Shown here: positions 26,732 to 34,838 of the stretch, in pieces
How positions within the stretch are numbered: the stretch's first letter is position 1
Layout of the letters: every line of letters starts with the position of its first letter
Source: Bradyrhizobium sp. 190
Lineage (GTDB): Bacteria; Pseudomonadota; Alphaproteobacteria; Rhizobiales; Xanthobacteraceae
Length of the DNA: 64,000 nt
NCBI RefSeq assembly: GCF_023073415.1
Contig: NZ_JADPJL010000001.1
Location: 172,060 to 236,059 of the forward strand
Reading direction: 5' to 3'
Notes under the pieces: generated by a model
The model's database searches: none
What the model was told of the DNA's origin: nothing
What the model saw: only the letters and a program-made list of their open reading frames with translations
Position numbers and translations under genes: made by a program

Positions 26732-28191
26732 GCCGCTCCAGTGCTGCCGGTTACGCCGCGCTCGCCCGCGAAGATCTTGTCCGGATTCATCAGGCCGTTC
26801 GGGTCGAGTAGTTGCTTGATGCCGCGCATCAGGTCGATATCGAGCGGATCGGCCACGCGCGCGAGCCGGCCGCGATTGGTGATGCCGATACCGTGCTCGG
26901 CGCTGATCGCGCCGCCTTGCGCCGCGGTCTCGTCGTCGACGATTTCATTGATTTGCGCCACCAGCGCGGCGGTCGCGGCAGGATCACTGCAACGATCACG
27001 ATCGATCAGCGCGACGACGTGAATATTTCCGTCGCCGATATGGCCATGCATCACTACGCGCGCGTGGGGAACGGCGGCCTTGATCCTGTTCTCGACATTG
27101 GTGGCGAACGCGGCCTGGTTCTCCAGCGGAACCACGCTGTCATGCGACACCACGTAACCGCTGCGCTTGTTGCCTTCGGACACGCTGTGCCGCACCGCCC
27201 AGATCGCCTTCGCCTGGGCGAGGCTGGACGCCAGCACAGCATCCTCGGCCAGGCCTGCATCCATCGCATCCGAAAGCACGGCGGCAAGCGGTTCGTTGAG
27301 GTCGACCCCGGCCAGCGTGTCGGTCAATTCGACGATCAGGTACCACGGCGTGGTGAGCTCGAAGGGGATGGCGACATGCGGCACGGTCGCGGCGATCGCC
27401 TCGATCTGGCTGCGTGACATGATTTCGAGACTGCCGAGCCGGTCGCCGACGGCGCCGCGCAGGCGCTGCATGATCTGCAGGGCCTGCTCGACGCTCTGCA
27501 ACTTGAGCAGCGCGAGGGCTGAGCTGCGCGGCGGCGCAAACAGCTTCAGCACCGCCGCGGTGACAATGCCAAGCGTTCCTTCCGCGCCGATGAAGAGCTG
27601 CTTGAGAGCGTAGCCCGTATTGTCCTTGCGCAGTGCGCGCAGGCCGTTGAAGATGCGTCCGTCCGGCAGCACCACTTCCAGCCCGAGCACCAGATCCCGC
27701 ATCGGTCCGTACCGCAGCACCGCCGTGCCGCCGGCATTGGTCGAGATGTTGCCGCCGATCTGGCAGGAGCCCTCGGCCCCGAGGCTCAACGGAAAGTAAC
27801 GGTCTGCCGCCGTGGCCGCGGCTTGCACTTCGGCGAGGATGCAGCCGGCCTCCACCGTGATGGTATTGGCAAGCGGGCTCACGTCGCGCACGCGCCGCAT
27901 ACGGTCGAGGCGGATCACGACATTGAACGCGCCGTCATTCGGCGTCGCGGCGCCGCACATCCCGGTGTTGCCGCCTTGCGGGACGATCGCCAGCCGCCTT
28001 TCGGCACAATATCGGACGACCGCCGCAACCTCGGCCGTCGAGCCGGGCTTCACTACCGCAACGGCGCGACCGCGATAGCGTCCGCGCCAGTCCACCACAT
28101 AGGGCTCCTGATCGCCGCCGGAGTCGATGACGTGATTGGCGCCGACGATATCAACCAATCCAGCAAGAATATCCTGGGTGGATTCGGACAT
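26728..28191 (-). CDS. FAD-linked oxidase, D-2-hydroxyacid dehydrogenase type (GlcD/D2HGDH family)
   Basis: 487 residues. The FAD-binding type 4 domain carries VPQGGNTGMCGAATPNDG and IGGNISTNAGG. The C-terminal oxidase domain has the metal-binding HGHIGDGNIHV and the SAEHGIG signature. Family members oxidise D-lactate, D-2-hydroxyglutarate, glycolate or related 2-hydroxyacids. In this operon it may oxidise the hydroxyacid substrate or a product at C2. It overlaps the kinase gene by 4 nt, so the two are cotranscribed. Confidence 0.9.
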   Translation of the reverse strand: MSESTQDILAGLVDIVGANHVIDSGGDQEPYVVDWRGRYRGRAVAVVKPGSTAEVAAVVRYCAERRLAIVPQGGNTGMCGAATPNDGAFNVVIRLDRMRRVRDVSPLANTITVEAGCILAEVQAAATAADRYFPLSLGAEGSCQIGGNISTNAGGTAVLRYGPMRDLVLGLEVVLPDGRIFNGLRALRKDNTGYALKQLFIGAEGTLGIVTAAVLKLFAPPRSSALALLKLQSVEQALQIMQRLRGAVGDRLGSLEIMSRSQIEAIAATVPHVAIPFELTTPWYLIVELTDTLAGVDLNEPLAAVLSDAMDAGLAEDAVLASSLAQAKAIWAVRHSVSEGNKRSGYVVSHDSVVPLENQAAFATNVENRIKAAVPHARVVMHGHIGDGNIHVVALIDRDRCSDPAATAALVAQINEIVDDETAAQGGAISAEHGIGITNRGRLARVADPLDIDLMRGIKQLLDPNGLMNPDKIFAGERGVTGSTGAA

Positions 28192-28216
28192 CAGGTCGCC
28201 TCGTCACCTACCTGTA

Positions 28217-29140
28217 TTAGACGCTCGCGGCGACAAACGCGCCGGCGTCGGCAAGCAGCTCCTTCACCTGCGAAGGCGGCAGCGACTCCAGCGGCGGCCG
28301 GAGGCGTTGCCATCCGGCATGGCCGGTACGCTCAGCGACCAGGGCCTTCAGCGAAGCCATCTGCGGAAAACGCGAGACAAGTTCTCGCGCCTTCACAATG
28401 CGCGCCTGCGCGGCCGCAAGCGCGGCGTCATCGTCACTGTCGCGGAAATGCTTGTAGATGTAGGCGAGATCGCGCGCCACGAGATTGGAGGTCGCGGTGA
28501 TACATCCCGCGCCGCCCTTGCGTAGCAGCGGAAGCAGCAGCGGATCTGCACCGACCAACACTGCAAAGCTCGGGAAGCGCTCGACCATCGCGGTCATATT
28601 GGCGAAGTCGCCGGAGGAATCCTTGATGCCGATGAAGGTCGCCGGATAGGCCGCGCGCAGCCGCTCGATCAGCGCATGCGAGATCGGCTGCGCCGACATC
28701 TGAGGAATATGATAGAGCACGATTCTGAGCCGCGCATCGCCGAGCCGCTGCACGACTTCGCTGTAGGACGCATAGACGCCATCATCGGTGACGCCCTTGT
28801 AATAGAATGGCGGCAGCATCACCACGGTATCGACGCCGACGGACAGCGCGTGACGTGTCAGCGCTATCGTTTCGCTGAGCGCCGCGACGCCGGTTCCGGG
28901 CAGCAGCCGGTTCGGCGCGATGCCGTCCCGCACGACCGCCTCAAGCAGCGCGGTGCGTTCGGCGGCCGAGAAGGAGTTGGCCTCGCCGGTGGTGCCAAGC
29001 AGCGCGATGCCATCGCAGCCCTCGCTCAGGAGGTAGCGGCAATGCGCGACGAAACGCGCATGATCGGGGGCGAGCTCGGCGTCGAGCGGCGTCAGCGCAG
29101 CACTGAACACGCCATGAGGACGCAGGGACGACGTTGACAA
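28217..29140 (-). CDS. Dihydrodipicolinate synthase family aldolase/lyase
   Basis: 307-residue class I aldolase barrel. The Schiff-base lysine is Lys173 in IGIKDSSG, the proton-relay tyrosine is Tyr143 in VLYHIP, and GTTGE is at residues 49-53. True DapA would be linked to lysine synthesis. Here the context is sugar-acid catabolism, so cleavage or dehydration of a 2-keto acid is more likely. The start appears to be TTG with GGAGG close upstream. It is the first gene of the operon and faces the IclR gene. Confidence 0.88.
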   Translation of the reverse strand: MSTSSLRPHGVFSAALTPLDAELAPDHARFVAHCRYLLSEGCDGIALLGTTGEANSFSAAERTALLEAVVRDGIAPNRLLPGTGVAALSETIALTRHALSVGVDTVVMLPPFYYKGVTDDGVYASYSEVVQRLGDARLRIVLYHIPQMSAQPISHALIERLRAAYPATFIGIKDSSGDFANMTAMVERFPSFAVLVGADPLLLPLLRKGGAGCITATSNLVARDLAYIYKHFRDSDDDAALAAAQARIVKARELVSRFPQMASLKALVAERTGHAGWQRLRPPLESLPPSQVKELLADAGAFVAASV

Positions 29141-29166
29141 ATTTCCTCCGATCGCCGAAAAGGCAT

Positions 29167-29183
29167 TGTTCGGAATGCGAACA
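29167..29183. promoter_or_regulatory. Palindromic operator in the IclR/catabolic-operon divergent promoter region
   Basis: TGTTCG-GAATG-CGAACA is a perfect 6-bp inverted repeat with a 5-bp spacer, midway between the dapA-like and iclR starts. IclR-family regulators bind short palindromes of this size, so it is the best candidate site for the neighbouring regulator. Confidence 0.6.
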
Positions 29184-29271
29184 TTTGTTGTTGTTTGATA
29201 CCACCTTCCTAGGACCGTGCCTGCGCCGCGTCAAGGGCCGCCGGCCGTCGTTATTGCGAGCAGGCATTGAG

Positions 29272-30120
29272 ATGGCCAAGGCACCCAAAGCACCCGCCAA
29301 GCGCGCGTCACCCGCGCCGCCGAAGAATCCCAAGAACTACGTTGCATCCGTCGGCAAGGCCTTCGCGGTGCTGCAGAGCTTTTCCAGCGAGGCCTATGAA
29401 TTGACGCTCAGCGAGATTGCCGCGCGCGCCAGTCTCGATCGCGGAACGGCGTTCCGCCTGATCCAGACGCTGATTGAACTCGGCTATCTCCAAAACATTC
29501 CGCAGAGCCGCCGGTTCCGGCTCGGCGTCGCCTGTCTCGATCTCGGTTACACGGTGCTATCGGGCGGAACGCTGCGCGCTTTGGCCGAGCCGTTGCTGCG
29601 CGACCTCGTGCCGTCAGCGAGCGACGCGGCGTCGCTCGGCGCGCTCGACGGCGGCGACGTGATCTATCTGGCGCGCGTCGGCACCGGCCTCGACCGGCAC
29701 AAGATGGACCGCCGGCCTGGCACGCGAATTCCGGCTTACAGTGCAGCCCTCGGCCATATCATGTTGGCGCATCTGCCGCGCGACGAGCAAATCCGCCGGC
29801 TGGAATTACGGCCGCGCATCAAATTGTCGGAGCGAACGCTGACAGACCTCGATGCCCTGCTCGACCGGCTCGACCTGGTCAGGCAACAGGGCTACGCGGT
29901 CTCCGACGGCGAAAACGCCTACGGTCTCCGCACGCTGGCCGCGCCGATCTTCGGCGCGCAAGGTTCGGTGACTGCCGGTCTGAGCGTGACGGTCGATGCG
30001 ACGCGCATGGATATGGCCGCCTTCCGCGACCAGGCCCTGCCCGAACTGATGCGTGTCGCTGCTGTCGTGCAGGAGCTCGCGATCAAGGCTGGCCTGTCGC
30101 ACCAGGGCGCGTACTCATAA
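29272..30120 (+). CDS. IclR family transcriptional regulator
   Basis: 282 residues. A Lys/Pro/Ala-rich N-terminal tail (residues 1-22) precedes the winged helix (about 25-85, VGKAFAVLQSF, LTLSEIAARASLDRGTAFRLIQTL) and the IclR effector domain. It is similar to the PcaR/PobR type, with RRPGTRIPAYSAALGHIMLA and a C-terminal VTAGLSVTV. The ATG at 29272 fits better than the upstream frame from 29134, which would overlap the divergent promoter. It probably senses an intermediate of the adjacent acid-sugar pathway. Confidence 0.92.
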   Translation: MAKAPKAPAKRASPAPPKNPKNYVASVGKAFAVLQSFSSEAYELTLSEIAARASLDRGTAFRLIQTLIELGYLQNIPQSRRFRLGVACLDLGYTVLSGGTLRALAEPLLRDLVPSASDAASLGALDGGDVIYLARVGTGLDRHKMDRRPGTRIPAYSAALGHIMLAHLPRDEQIRRLELRPRIKLSERTLTDLDALLDRLDLVRQQGYAVSDGENAYGLRTLAAPIFGAQGSVTAGLSVTVDATRMDMAAFRDQALPELMRVAAVVQELAIKAGLSHQGAYS

Positions 30121-30331
30121 ATCGAGCTTGATTGGTGCGGGCTTGACCAATGACCGTTATGCCCCGGTAGCGACCAAACTCCGCATCGCAGCGAAAATGA
30201 CGCGATGTGCTAGCACGCGACATACCTCCTCTTCCTATGGCCTGCTTGCCCAGGATCCTGCGTCCGCGGGCGCTGCGCCAACCCCCGGCTGACTTAGGGA
30301 TCCACCAATCGACGCGCGCCTGAGGCACGTT

Positions 30332-31543
30332 TTACAAGGCTTCAGCGATACGGGCGCCCGGCCGGGCCCTCGCCTGCAGGCGGGACACCGCCTCGGCCAG
30401 CGGAACATCGGCCTGTGAGCCGTCGCGCTCGCGCAGGCTCACCCGACCCTCGCTCATCTCGCGCCCGCCGACGATGGCCATCACCGGCACCGCCATTTCA
30501 TGCGCCGCTACGATGCGCCGCGAAAGGGTATCGGCGCCGTCATAGGCAACGGCGCGGATTCCGGCATCCTCGAACGCCGCCAGCACGTCCGCGCCGTATC
30601 CGGCGTGGTCTTTCGAGATCGGCGCGACCGCGACCTGGTCCGGCGACAGCCAGAACGGAAGCACGCCGCCATGGTGCTCGAGCAGGATCGCGATCATGCG
30701 ACCGAGCGATCCGAAGATGGCGTGGTGGATCATCAGGGGCCTCGCGCGGCTGCCGTCGGGAGCGACGTAGGACGCCTCAAGCCGCTGCGGCAGTACGCCG
30801 TCGAGCTGCACTGTGCCGCACTGCCAGGATCGTCCCAGCCGGTCGCGCAGCGCGAATTCCAGCTTCGGTCCGTAGAACGCACCTTCGCCGGGATTGATTT
30901 GAGGCGCGAGGCCGCATTGCCGCGCGGCATCGCCGAGCTTCGCCTCCGACCAGTCCCACGTCGCGTCGTCGCCGGCGCGCACCGCCGGCCGCGTCGCCAG
31001 CGCCACCTCGTAGTCGGGAAAGCCGAGGTCGCGATAGACCTCGTCCAGCAGGGCGATGAAGCACGCGACTTCGCCCTCCACGTCCTGCTCGCGGCAGAAC
31101 ACATGCGCGTCGTCCTGCTCGAAGGCGCGCGTCCGCATGATGCCGTGCAGCGAACCGGAAGGCTCATTGCGGTGGCAAGCGCCGAACTCGGCATAGCGGA
31201 TCGGAAGCTCCCGCCACGAGCGCAGGCCCTTGTTGAAGATCTGTACGTGGCACGGGCACGACATCGGCTTCAGCGCCATCGCGTGCTCGCCGTCGTCGAC
31301 CCGGAACATGTGCTCGCCGAACTTGTCCCAGTGGCCGCTGCGGCCCCAGAACTCCTTTGGCAGCAGCTGCGGCGTCCGGACCTCGGCATAGCCGGCGCGG
31401 CGCATCTTGCGCCGGAGATAGTCCTCCAGCACCCGATAGACCGCGTAGCCGCGCGGATGCCAGAACACCATGCCCGGCGCATCTTCCTGAAGATGCCAGA
31501 GCTTGAACTGCACACCGAGATTTCTGTGGTCGAGATCGTCCAT
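30332..31543 (-). CDS. Core-only threonyl-tRNA synthetase paralogue (no TGS or editing domains)
   Basis: 403 residues that align with the C-terminal two thirds of normal ThrRS (about 640). The class II catalytic core starts at DHRNLGVQFKLWH, and the anticodon-binding domain ends the protein. The zinc ligands are kept: Cys96 (MSCPCH), His147 (DDAHVFC) and His273 (MIHHAIFGS). Motif 2 (FGACHRNEPSGSLHG) is intact. Motif 3 reads GSLGRMIAI, with Gly where E. coli has Glu before the Arg. The N-terminal TGS and editing domains are missing. It is preceded by a Thr-codon leader and a terminator, so it is probably a second ThrRS induced by threonine limitation. A full-length thrS should exist elsewhere. 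Confidence 0.88.
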   Translation of the reverse strand: MDDLDHRNLGVQFKLWHLQEDAPGMVFWHPRGYAVYRVLEDYLRRKMRRAGYAEVRTPQLLPKEFWGRSGHWDKFGEHMFRVDDGEHAMALKPMSCPCHVQIFNKGLRSWRELPIRYAEFGACHRNEPSGSLHGIMRTRAFEQDDAHVFCREQDVEGEVACFIALLDEVYRDLGFPDYEVALATRPAVRAGDDATWDWSEAKLGDAARQCGLAPQINPGEGAFYGPKLEFALRDRLGRSWQCGTVQLDGVLPQRLEASYVAPDGSRARPLMIHHAIFGSLGRMIAILLEHHGGVLPFWLSPDQVAVAPISKDHAGYGADVLAAFEDAGIRAVAYDGADTLSRRIVAAHEMAVPVMAIVGGREMSEGRVSLRERDGSQADVPLAEAVSRLQARARPGARIAEAL

Positions 31544-31587
31544 AGCTGTAATCCTTGCGAGGGGAAAAAGCGCGGACGAAGACCATC

Positions 31588-31633
31588 AAAAACCAGAAAA
31601 GGCCCCGTCCGTCGCCGGCGGGGCCTTTTCTGG
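31588..31633 (-). terminator. Attenuator terminator upstream of the ThrRS paralogue
   Basis: On the minus strand CCAGAAAAGGCCCCG (31633-31619) pairs perfectly with CGGGGCCTTTTCTGG (31607-31593) around an 11-nt loop, followed directly by TTTTT. A 15-bp perfect stem just 45 nt before the start codon has no role other than conditional termination. Confidence 0.9.
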
Positions 31634-31650
31634 GTGAAGTACGCTTGTCT

Positions 31651-31728
31651 CTAGCGCGTGCAACCAGCAGGCGATCCGCCGTAAGCGGTCGCGGTGGTGG
31701 TCAATGCGGCTGAGAGAAGCTTATTCAT
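31651..31728 (-). CDS. Threonine-rich leader peptide
   Basis: A 25-codon ORF starting ATG AAT AAG CTT CTC and ending TAG. It encodes MNKLLSAALTTTATAYGG followed by seven more residues. Codons 10-12 and 14 are ACC (Thr), and codon 24 is ACG. The density of Thr codons, the distance to the terminator (stop codon 18 nt before it) and the downstream threonyl-tRNA synthetase identify it as an attenuation leader. The Shine-Dalgarno sequence is weak (AAAG). It is too short for routine gene finders. Confidence 0.82.
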   Translation of the reverse strand: MNKLLSAALTTTATAYGGSPAGCTR

Positions 31729-31777
31729 GCTTTGTATATGGCGGGAAAACGCTCAGGCGTCAACGCCGCGCGCTTCG

Positions 31778-32995
31778 TCAGAGCGTCGCCGGCACCTGCC
31801 GCTGCGAAGTCGCGCGCCCGGCGGTCTTGCGCCGCCATTTCTCCAGCGACAGCGGCAGCTCTTCGGCGGCCTCGACCCGGTTACGCCCGCCGCGCTTGGC
31901 CTGATAGAGCGCGGTGTCGGCCGCCGCCAGCAGCACTTCGAGCTCCGTGCCCGCCGGTCCGCCGGCGACGCCGATGCTGACCGTGGTATCGACCGGACCT
32001 TCCTCGCAGGCGATGTTGGACGCCTCGAACGCCTCGCGCACGCGCTCGGCCACGATCACGCCCTCTTCCAGCGGACACGCCAGCAACGCAGCGAACTCCT
32101 CGCCGCCGATCCGCCCCGACAGGTCGCTGATGCGCAAATTGCTGACCACGACGGTGGAGAACAATTTGAGGATCTCGTCCCCGGCGGGATGGCCGAAGCG
32201 GTCGTTGATGCTCTTGAAATGGTCGATATCGAAAATCATCACCGTCACCGGCCGCCCCGCGGCGGCCTCGCGTTCGATCACCCCGTTGCAGGCTTCCGAA
32301 AAGCCGCGGCGGTTCAGCATTCCGCTCAAGGGATCGACCGAAGCCGCGGTCTTGTGCACCGTTACGGCGCGGTCCGACACCAGCATGAAGATGACGAACA
32401 CCGTGCCGATGGCATAAAGAATCAATTCGATCGAGAACGCCGTCACCCAGATGCTGCTGGTGAAGGTTTCATCATGCGGGCGCAGCAGACTTCCGAGCAG
32501 AATCGGCAGCGCCAGCACGCAACCATGCATCACGGGCACGACAATCGTCGGCCAGCGCTTGTGCATCGTCCGCCGTCGCTCGCTCCACAATTCGGAAGCC
32601 GTCAGTCCCGCATAGATCGCGACGATCGCCGCACCGACGATCAGCCGCATGGCGGGATTCAGTGATGGCACGGCCAGCGCCGTGCCGACCCAGACGATCG
32701 CGCCAAGCAACAGCCCCGGCAGATTGGGCTTGCGGCCGTGGAATACGCGCGAGGCGTTCCAGACCATGCCGCAGGCCACGAAGCCAAGCGCATGCAGCGC
32801 CAGCAACAGCGGCTCGCCGAGTTTGGCGCCGCCGATGGTCCAGATCGCCACCGACGATGCGCCAAGCAGATATGCCGTCCCCCACCATTTCAGGGCCGGG
32901 ATGTTTTCCTGCTTGCCGAACAGCAGCAGCATGGCCCCGAGCATGCCTGCAACCATTGTGGCAAACAGATATAGCGTGGACGTATCGAACGACAT
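31778..32995 (-). CDS. Membrane diguanylate cyclase (GGDEF domain)
   Basis: 405 residues. About six transmembrane helices (residues 8-207) form an unassigned sensor part, followed by a GGDEF domain with GGEEF at 297-301 and the inhibitory RxxD site RISD at 288-291, five residues before it. It should make cyclic di-GMP and be product-inhibited. The start at 32995 (GGTGAG upstream) is chosen over the longer frame from 33121, whose first 42 residues are not membrane-like. The target may be the exopolysaccharide genes 12 kb away, but that is only proximity. Confidence 0.93.
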   Translation of the reverse strand: MSFDTSTLYLFATMVAGMLGAMLLLFGKQENIPALKWWGTAYLLGASSVAIWTIGGAKLGEPLLLALHALGFVACGMVWNASRVFHGRKPNLPGLLLGAIVWVGTALAVPSLNPAMRLIVGAAIVAIYAGLTASELWSERRRTMHKRWPTIVVPVMHGCVLALPILLGSLLRPHDETFTSSIWVTAFSIELILYAIGTVFVIFMLVSDRAVTVHKTAASVDPLSGMLNRRGFSEACNGVIEREAAAGRPVTVMIFDIDHFKSINDRFGHPAGDEILKLFSTVVVSNLRISDLSGRIGGEEFAALLACPLEEGVIVAERVREAFEASNIACEEGPVDTTVSIGVAGGPAGTELEVLLAAADTALYQAKRGGRNRVEAAEELPLSLEKWRRKTAGRATSQRQVPATL

Positions 32996-33161
32996 GGGCT
33001 CACCCGAACGCGTGTGATGCAACTTGTTCGGCGCATACTGAAATGCAATTTCGCGCCATCGCATTGGGACACTAGGAGCGCCGTGTTCCAATTTCGTTTG
33101 TGCGGGTAAGCAAGTTTTCACGAAAATCCGTGGTAACCCATCACTAAATAGTAAGCAAAAA

Positions 33162-33179
33162 GGGCGCCGATCGGCGCCC
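33162..33179 (-). terminator. Terminator of the rplM-rpsI operon
   Basis: GGGCGCCGATCGGCGCCC is a near-perfect palindrome. On the minus strand it is followed by TTTTTGC. It lies about 50 nt after the rpsI stop codon. Confidence 0.85.
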
Positions 33180-33227
33180 TCTTTCGTCTGGTGAATGCAG
33201 CAATCGCTGCAAATTTTAGCGAAGCAA

Positions 33228-33704
33228 TTAGCGCTTCGAGAACTGGAACGACTTGCGCGCTTTCGCCCGGCCGTACTTCTTGCGCTCCACGGTGCGGGAG
33301 TCGCGGGTCAGGAAGCCGCCCTTCTTCAGCACACCGCGCAGATCCGGCTCGAAGTTCGTCAGAGCCTTCGAGATGCCGTGACGCACGGCACCCGCCTGGC
33401 CCGACAGACCGCCGCCGGCGACCGTGCAGATGACGTCGTACTGGCCGGCGCGCGCGGCGGCGACCAGCGGCTGCTGGATCAGCATCCGCAGCACCGGACG
33501 GGCAAAATAGACCTCGACCTCACGGGTGTTGACCACGATCTTGCCGGCGCCCGGCTTGATCCAGACGCGGGCGACCGCGTCCTTGCGCTTGCCGGTGGCA
33601 TAGGCGCGGCCGTATTTATCGACCTTCTTGACGTATTTCGGCGCTTCAGGAGCGGCCGTCTTCAGCGACGCCAACTGGTCGAGAGACTGCATGGTATCCG
33701 ACAT
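33228..33704 (-). CDS. rpsI: 30S ribosomal protein S9
   Basis: 158 residues with an N-terminal extension (about 25 residues) before the conserved [17 protein letters not shown] block. The C-terminal tail [17 protein letters not shown] reaches the P-site tRNA in the 30S subunit. The final KR is conserved, while the usual S9 ending FSKR is exact. It is cotranscribed with rplM, with one base between the genes. Confidence 0.98.
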   Translation of the reverse strand: MSDTMQSLDQLASLKTAAPEAPKYVKKVDKYGRAYATGKRKDAVARVWIKPGAGKIVVNTREVEVYFARPVLRMLIQQPLVAAARAGQYDVICTVAGGGLSGQAGAVRHGISKALTNFEPDLRGVLKKGGFLTRDSRTVERKKYGRAKARKSFQFSKR

Positions 33705-33705
33705 C

Positions 33706-34170
33706 TTATGCGGCCCTCATGTTCTTGCGGTTCATCGAAGCGATATCAACCTTCTCGGGCTGCTGGGCTTCATGCGGATGTTCGGCGCCGGGATAAACGC
33801 GCAGATTGCCCATCTGCACGCGACCGAGCGGACCACGCGGGATCATGCGCTCTATGGCCTTCTCGACCACGCGCTCGGGGAATCGACCCTCGAGGATCGA
33901 CTTCGCGGTGCGTTCCTTGATGCCGCCGATGAAGCCGGTGTGCTTGTAGTAGACCTTGTTGTCGCGCTTGCGACCGGTCAGCACGACATGCGCCGCATTG
34001 ATGATGACGACGTTGTCGCCGCAATCGACGTGGGGTGTGTAGGTCGGGAGGTGTTTGCCGCGCAGGCGCATGGCGACCAAAGTGGCGAGCCGGCCGACCA
34101 CCAGACCCTTGGCGTCGATCAGCACCCACTTCTTCGTCACCTCGGCGGGCTTTGCCGAATAGGTTTTCAT
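33706..34170 (-). CDS. rplM: 50S ribosomal protein L13
   Basis: 154 residues starting [20 protein letters not shown], with the conserved [19 protein letters not shown] and [14 protein letters not shown] segments. Early-assembly protein of the large subunit. The upstream in-frame extension to 34251 is not conserved and is excluded. No good Shine-Dalgarno is seen before the ATG, which is unusual for a ribosomal gene. It is the first gene of the rplM-rpsI operon. Confidence 0.97.
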   Translation of the reverse strand: MKTYSAKPAEVTKKWVLIDAKGLVVGRLATLVAMRLRGKHLPTYTPHVDCGDNVVIINAAHVVLTGRKRDNKVYYKHTGFIGGIKERTAKSILEGRFPERVVEKAIERMIPRGPLGRVQMGNLRVYPGAEHPHEAQQPEKVDIASMNRKNMRAA

Positions 34171-34323
34171 GTGAGGAATCCGTGAAAATGGAAATCGGCG
34201 CCAGATGCGCCGAACTGGGCGGTTTCTAGAGAACGGCGCGTTATCCGTCAACGCCGATGCTCATAAATTATCTTTGCAATAACAGCTACTTACAAATATG
34301 GTGCGATATTACCGCTCGAAACA

Positions 34324-34752
34324 CTATTTGTTTGGAATGGAGTAGGTCGCCGTCACGTGAGCGATCGGATCGGGCGATGACCCCGACAACAGGTTGACCT
34401 CGCCGACCGCAAGCCGCTTGCCGAGTTTCAAGAGCTTCGCCGCCGCCAGCACATCCTGTCCGGGCTGGCCTTTACGCAGGAAATTGATGTTGAGATTGGT
34501 GGTCACTGCGAGGCCAACCGGGCCGATCGCCGAGAGCAGCACCACATACATCGCGAAATCGGCCATCGCCATCAGCGTCGGCCCCGACACCGTGCCGCCG
34601 GGGCGCAGCATGCGGTCGTCGAAGCGCCGGCGCAGCAGGCAGGTCTCGCCATCGGCGCTTTCGATGGTGACATCGCCATCGCTGAAGGCCTGCGGAAATT
34701 CCTCGCGGAGGAACTTCTCCAGCTCAGCTACGCTCATTTTCGCTGCCGCCAT
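34324..34752 (-). CDS. PaaI-type hotdog thioesterase
   Basis: 142 residues of the hotdog fold. The family block RPGGTVSGPTLMAMADFAMYV is at about 51-71, with its Gly and Asp, and VTTNLNINFLRKGQPG follows. It hydrolyses acyl- or aryl-CoA esters. It is divergent from a crotonase-family gene, which makes a joint role in CoA-ester metabolism reasonable, but the substrate cannot be told. The start MAAAKMSVAEL is preceded by GAGGGCGGGGG. Confidence 0.88.
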   Translation of the reverse strand: MAAAKMSVAELEKFLREEFPQAFSDGDVTIESADGETCLLRRRFDDRMLRPGGTVSGPTLMAMADFAMYVVLLSAIGPVGLAVTTNLNINFLRKGQPGQDVLAAAKLLKLGKRLAVGEVNLLSGSSPDPIAHVTATYSIPNK

Positions 34753-34838
34753 GCCACCCCCGCCCTCGATTAAGGGTGCCTGTTACATTAGGTTGTCATC
34801 AAAGCCCAAACAAAAATCTCGGAGTGGAAACCTCAGAA

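Larger units (their letters stand above)
31544..31777 (-). promoter_or_regulatory. Threonine attenuator region of the core-only ThrRS
   Basis: The leader ORF (31651-31728), an internal hairpin and a terminator (31588-31633) come before the synthetase start. The leader RNA can form GCGACCGC (31685-31692) with GCGGATCGC (31671-31679), an RNA hairpin whose left arm is codons 13-15, right at the Thr cluster. A ribosome stalled on uncharged tRNA-Thr would open it. An antiterminator pairing of CGGCGG with CCGCCG of the terminator arm is possible, but it is only 6 bp. Confidence 0.75.

Noticed and set aside
31544..31728. T-box element before the ThrRS paralogue
   Set aside because: No specifier loop or T-box sequence (TGGNACCGCG) is present. 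The short Thr-codon ORF and terminator explain the region better.
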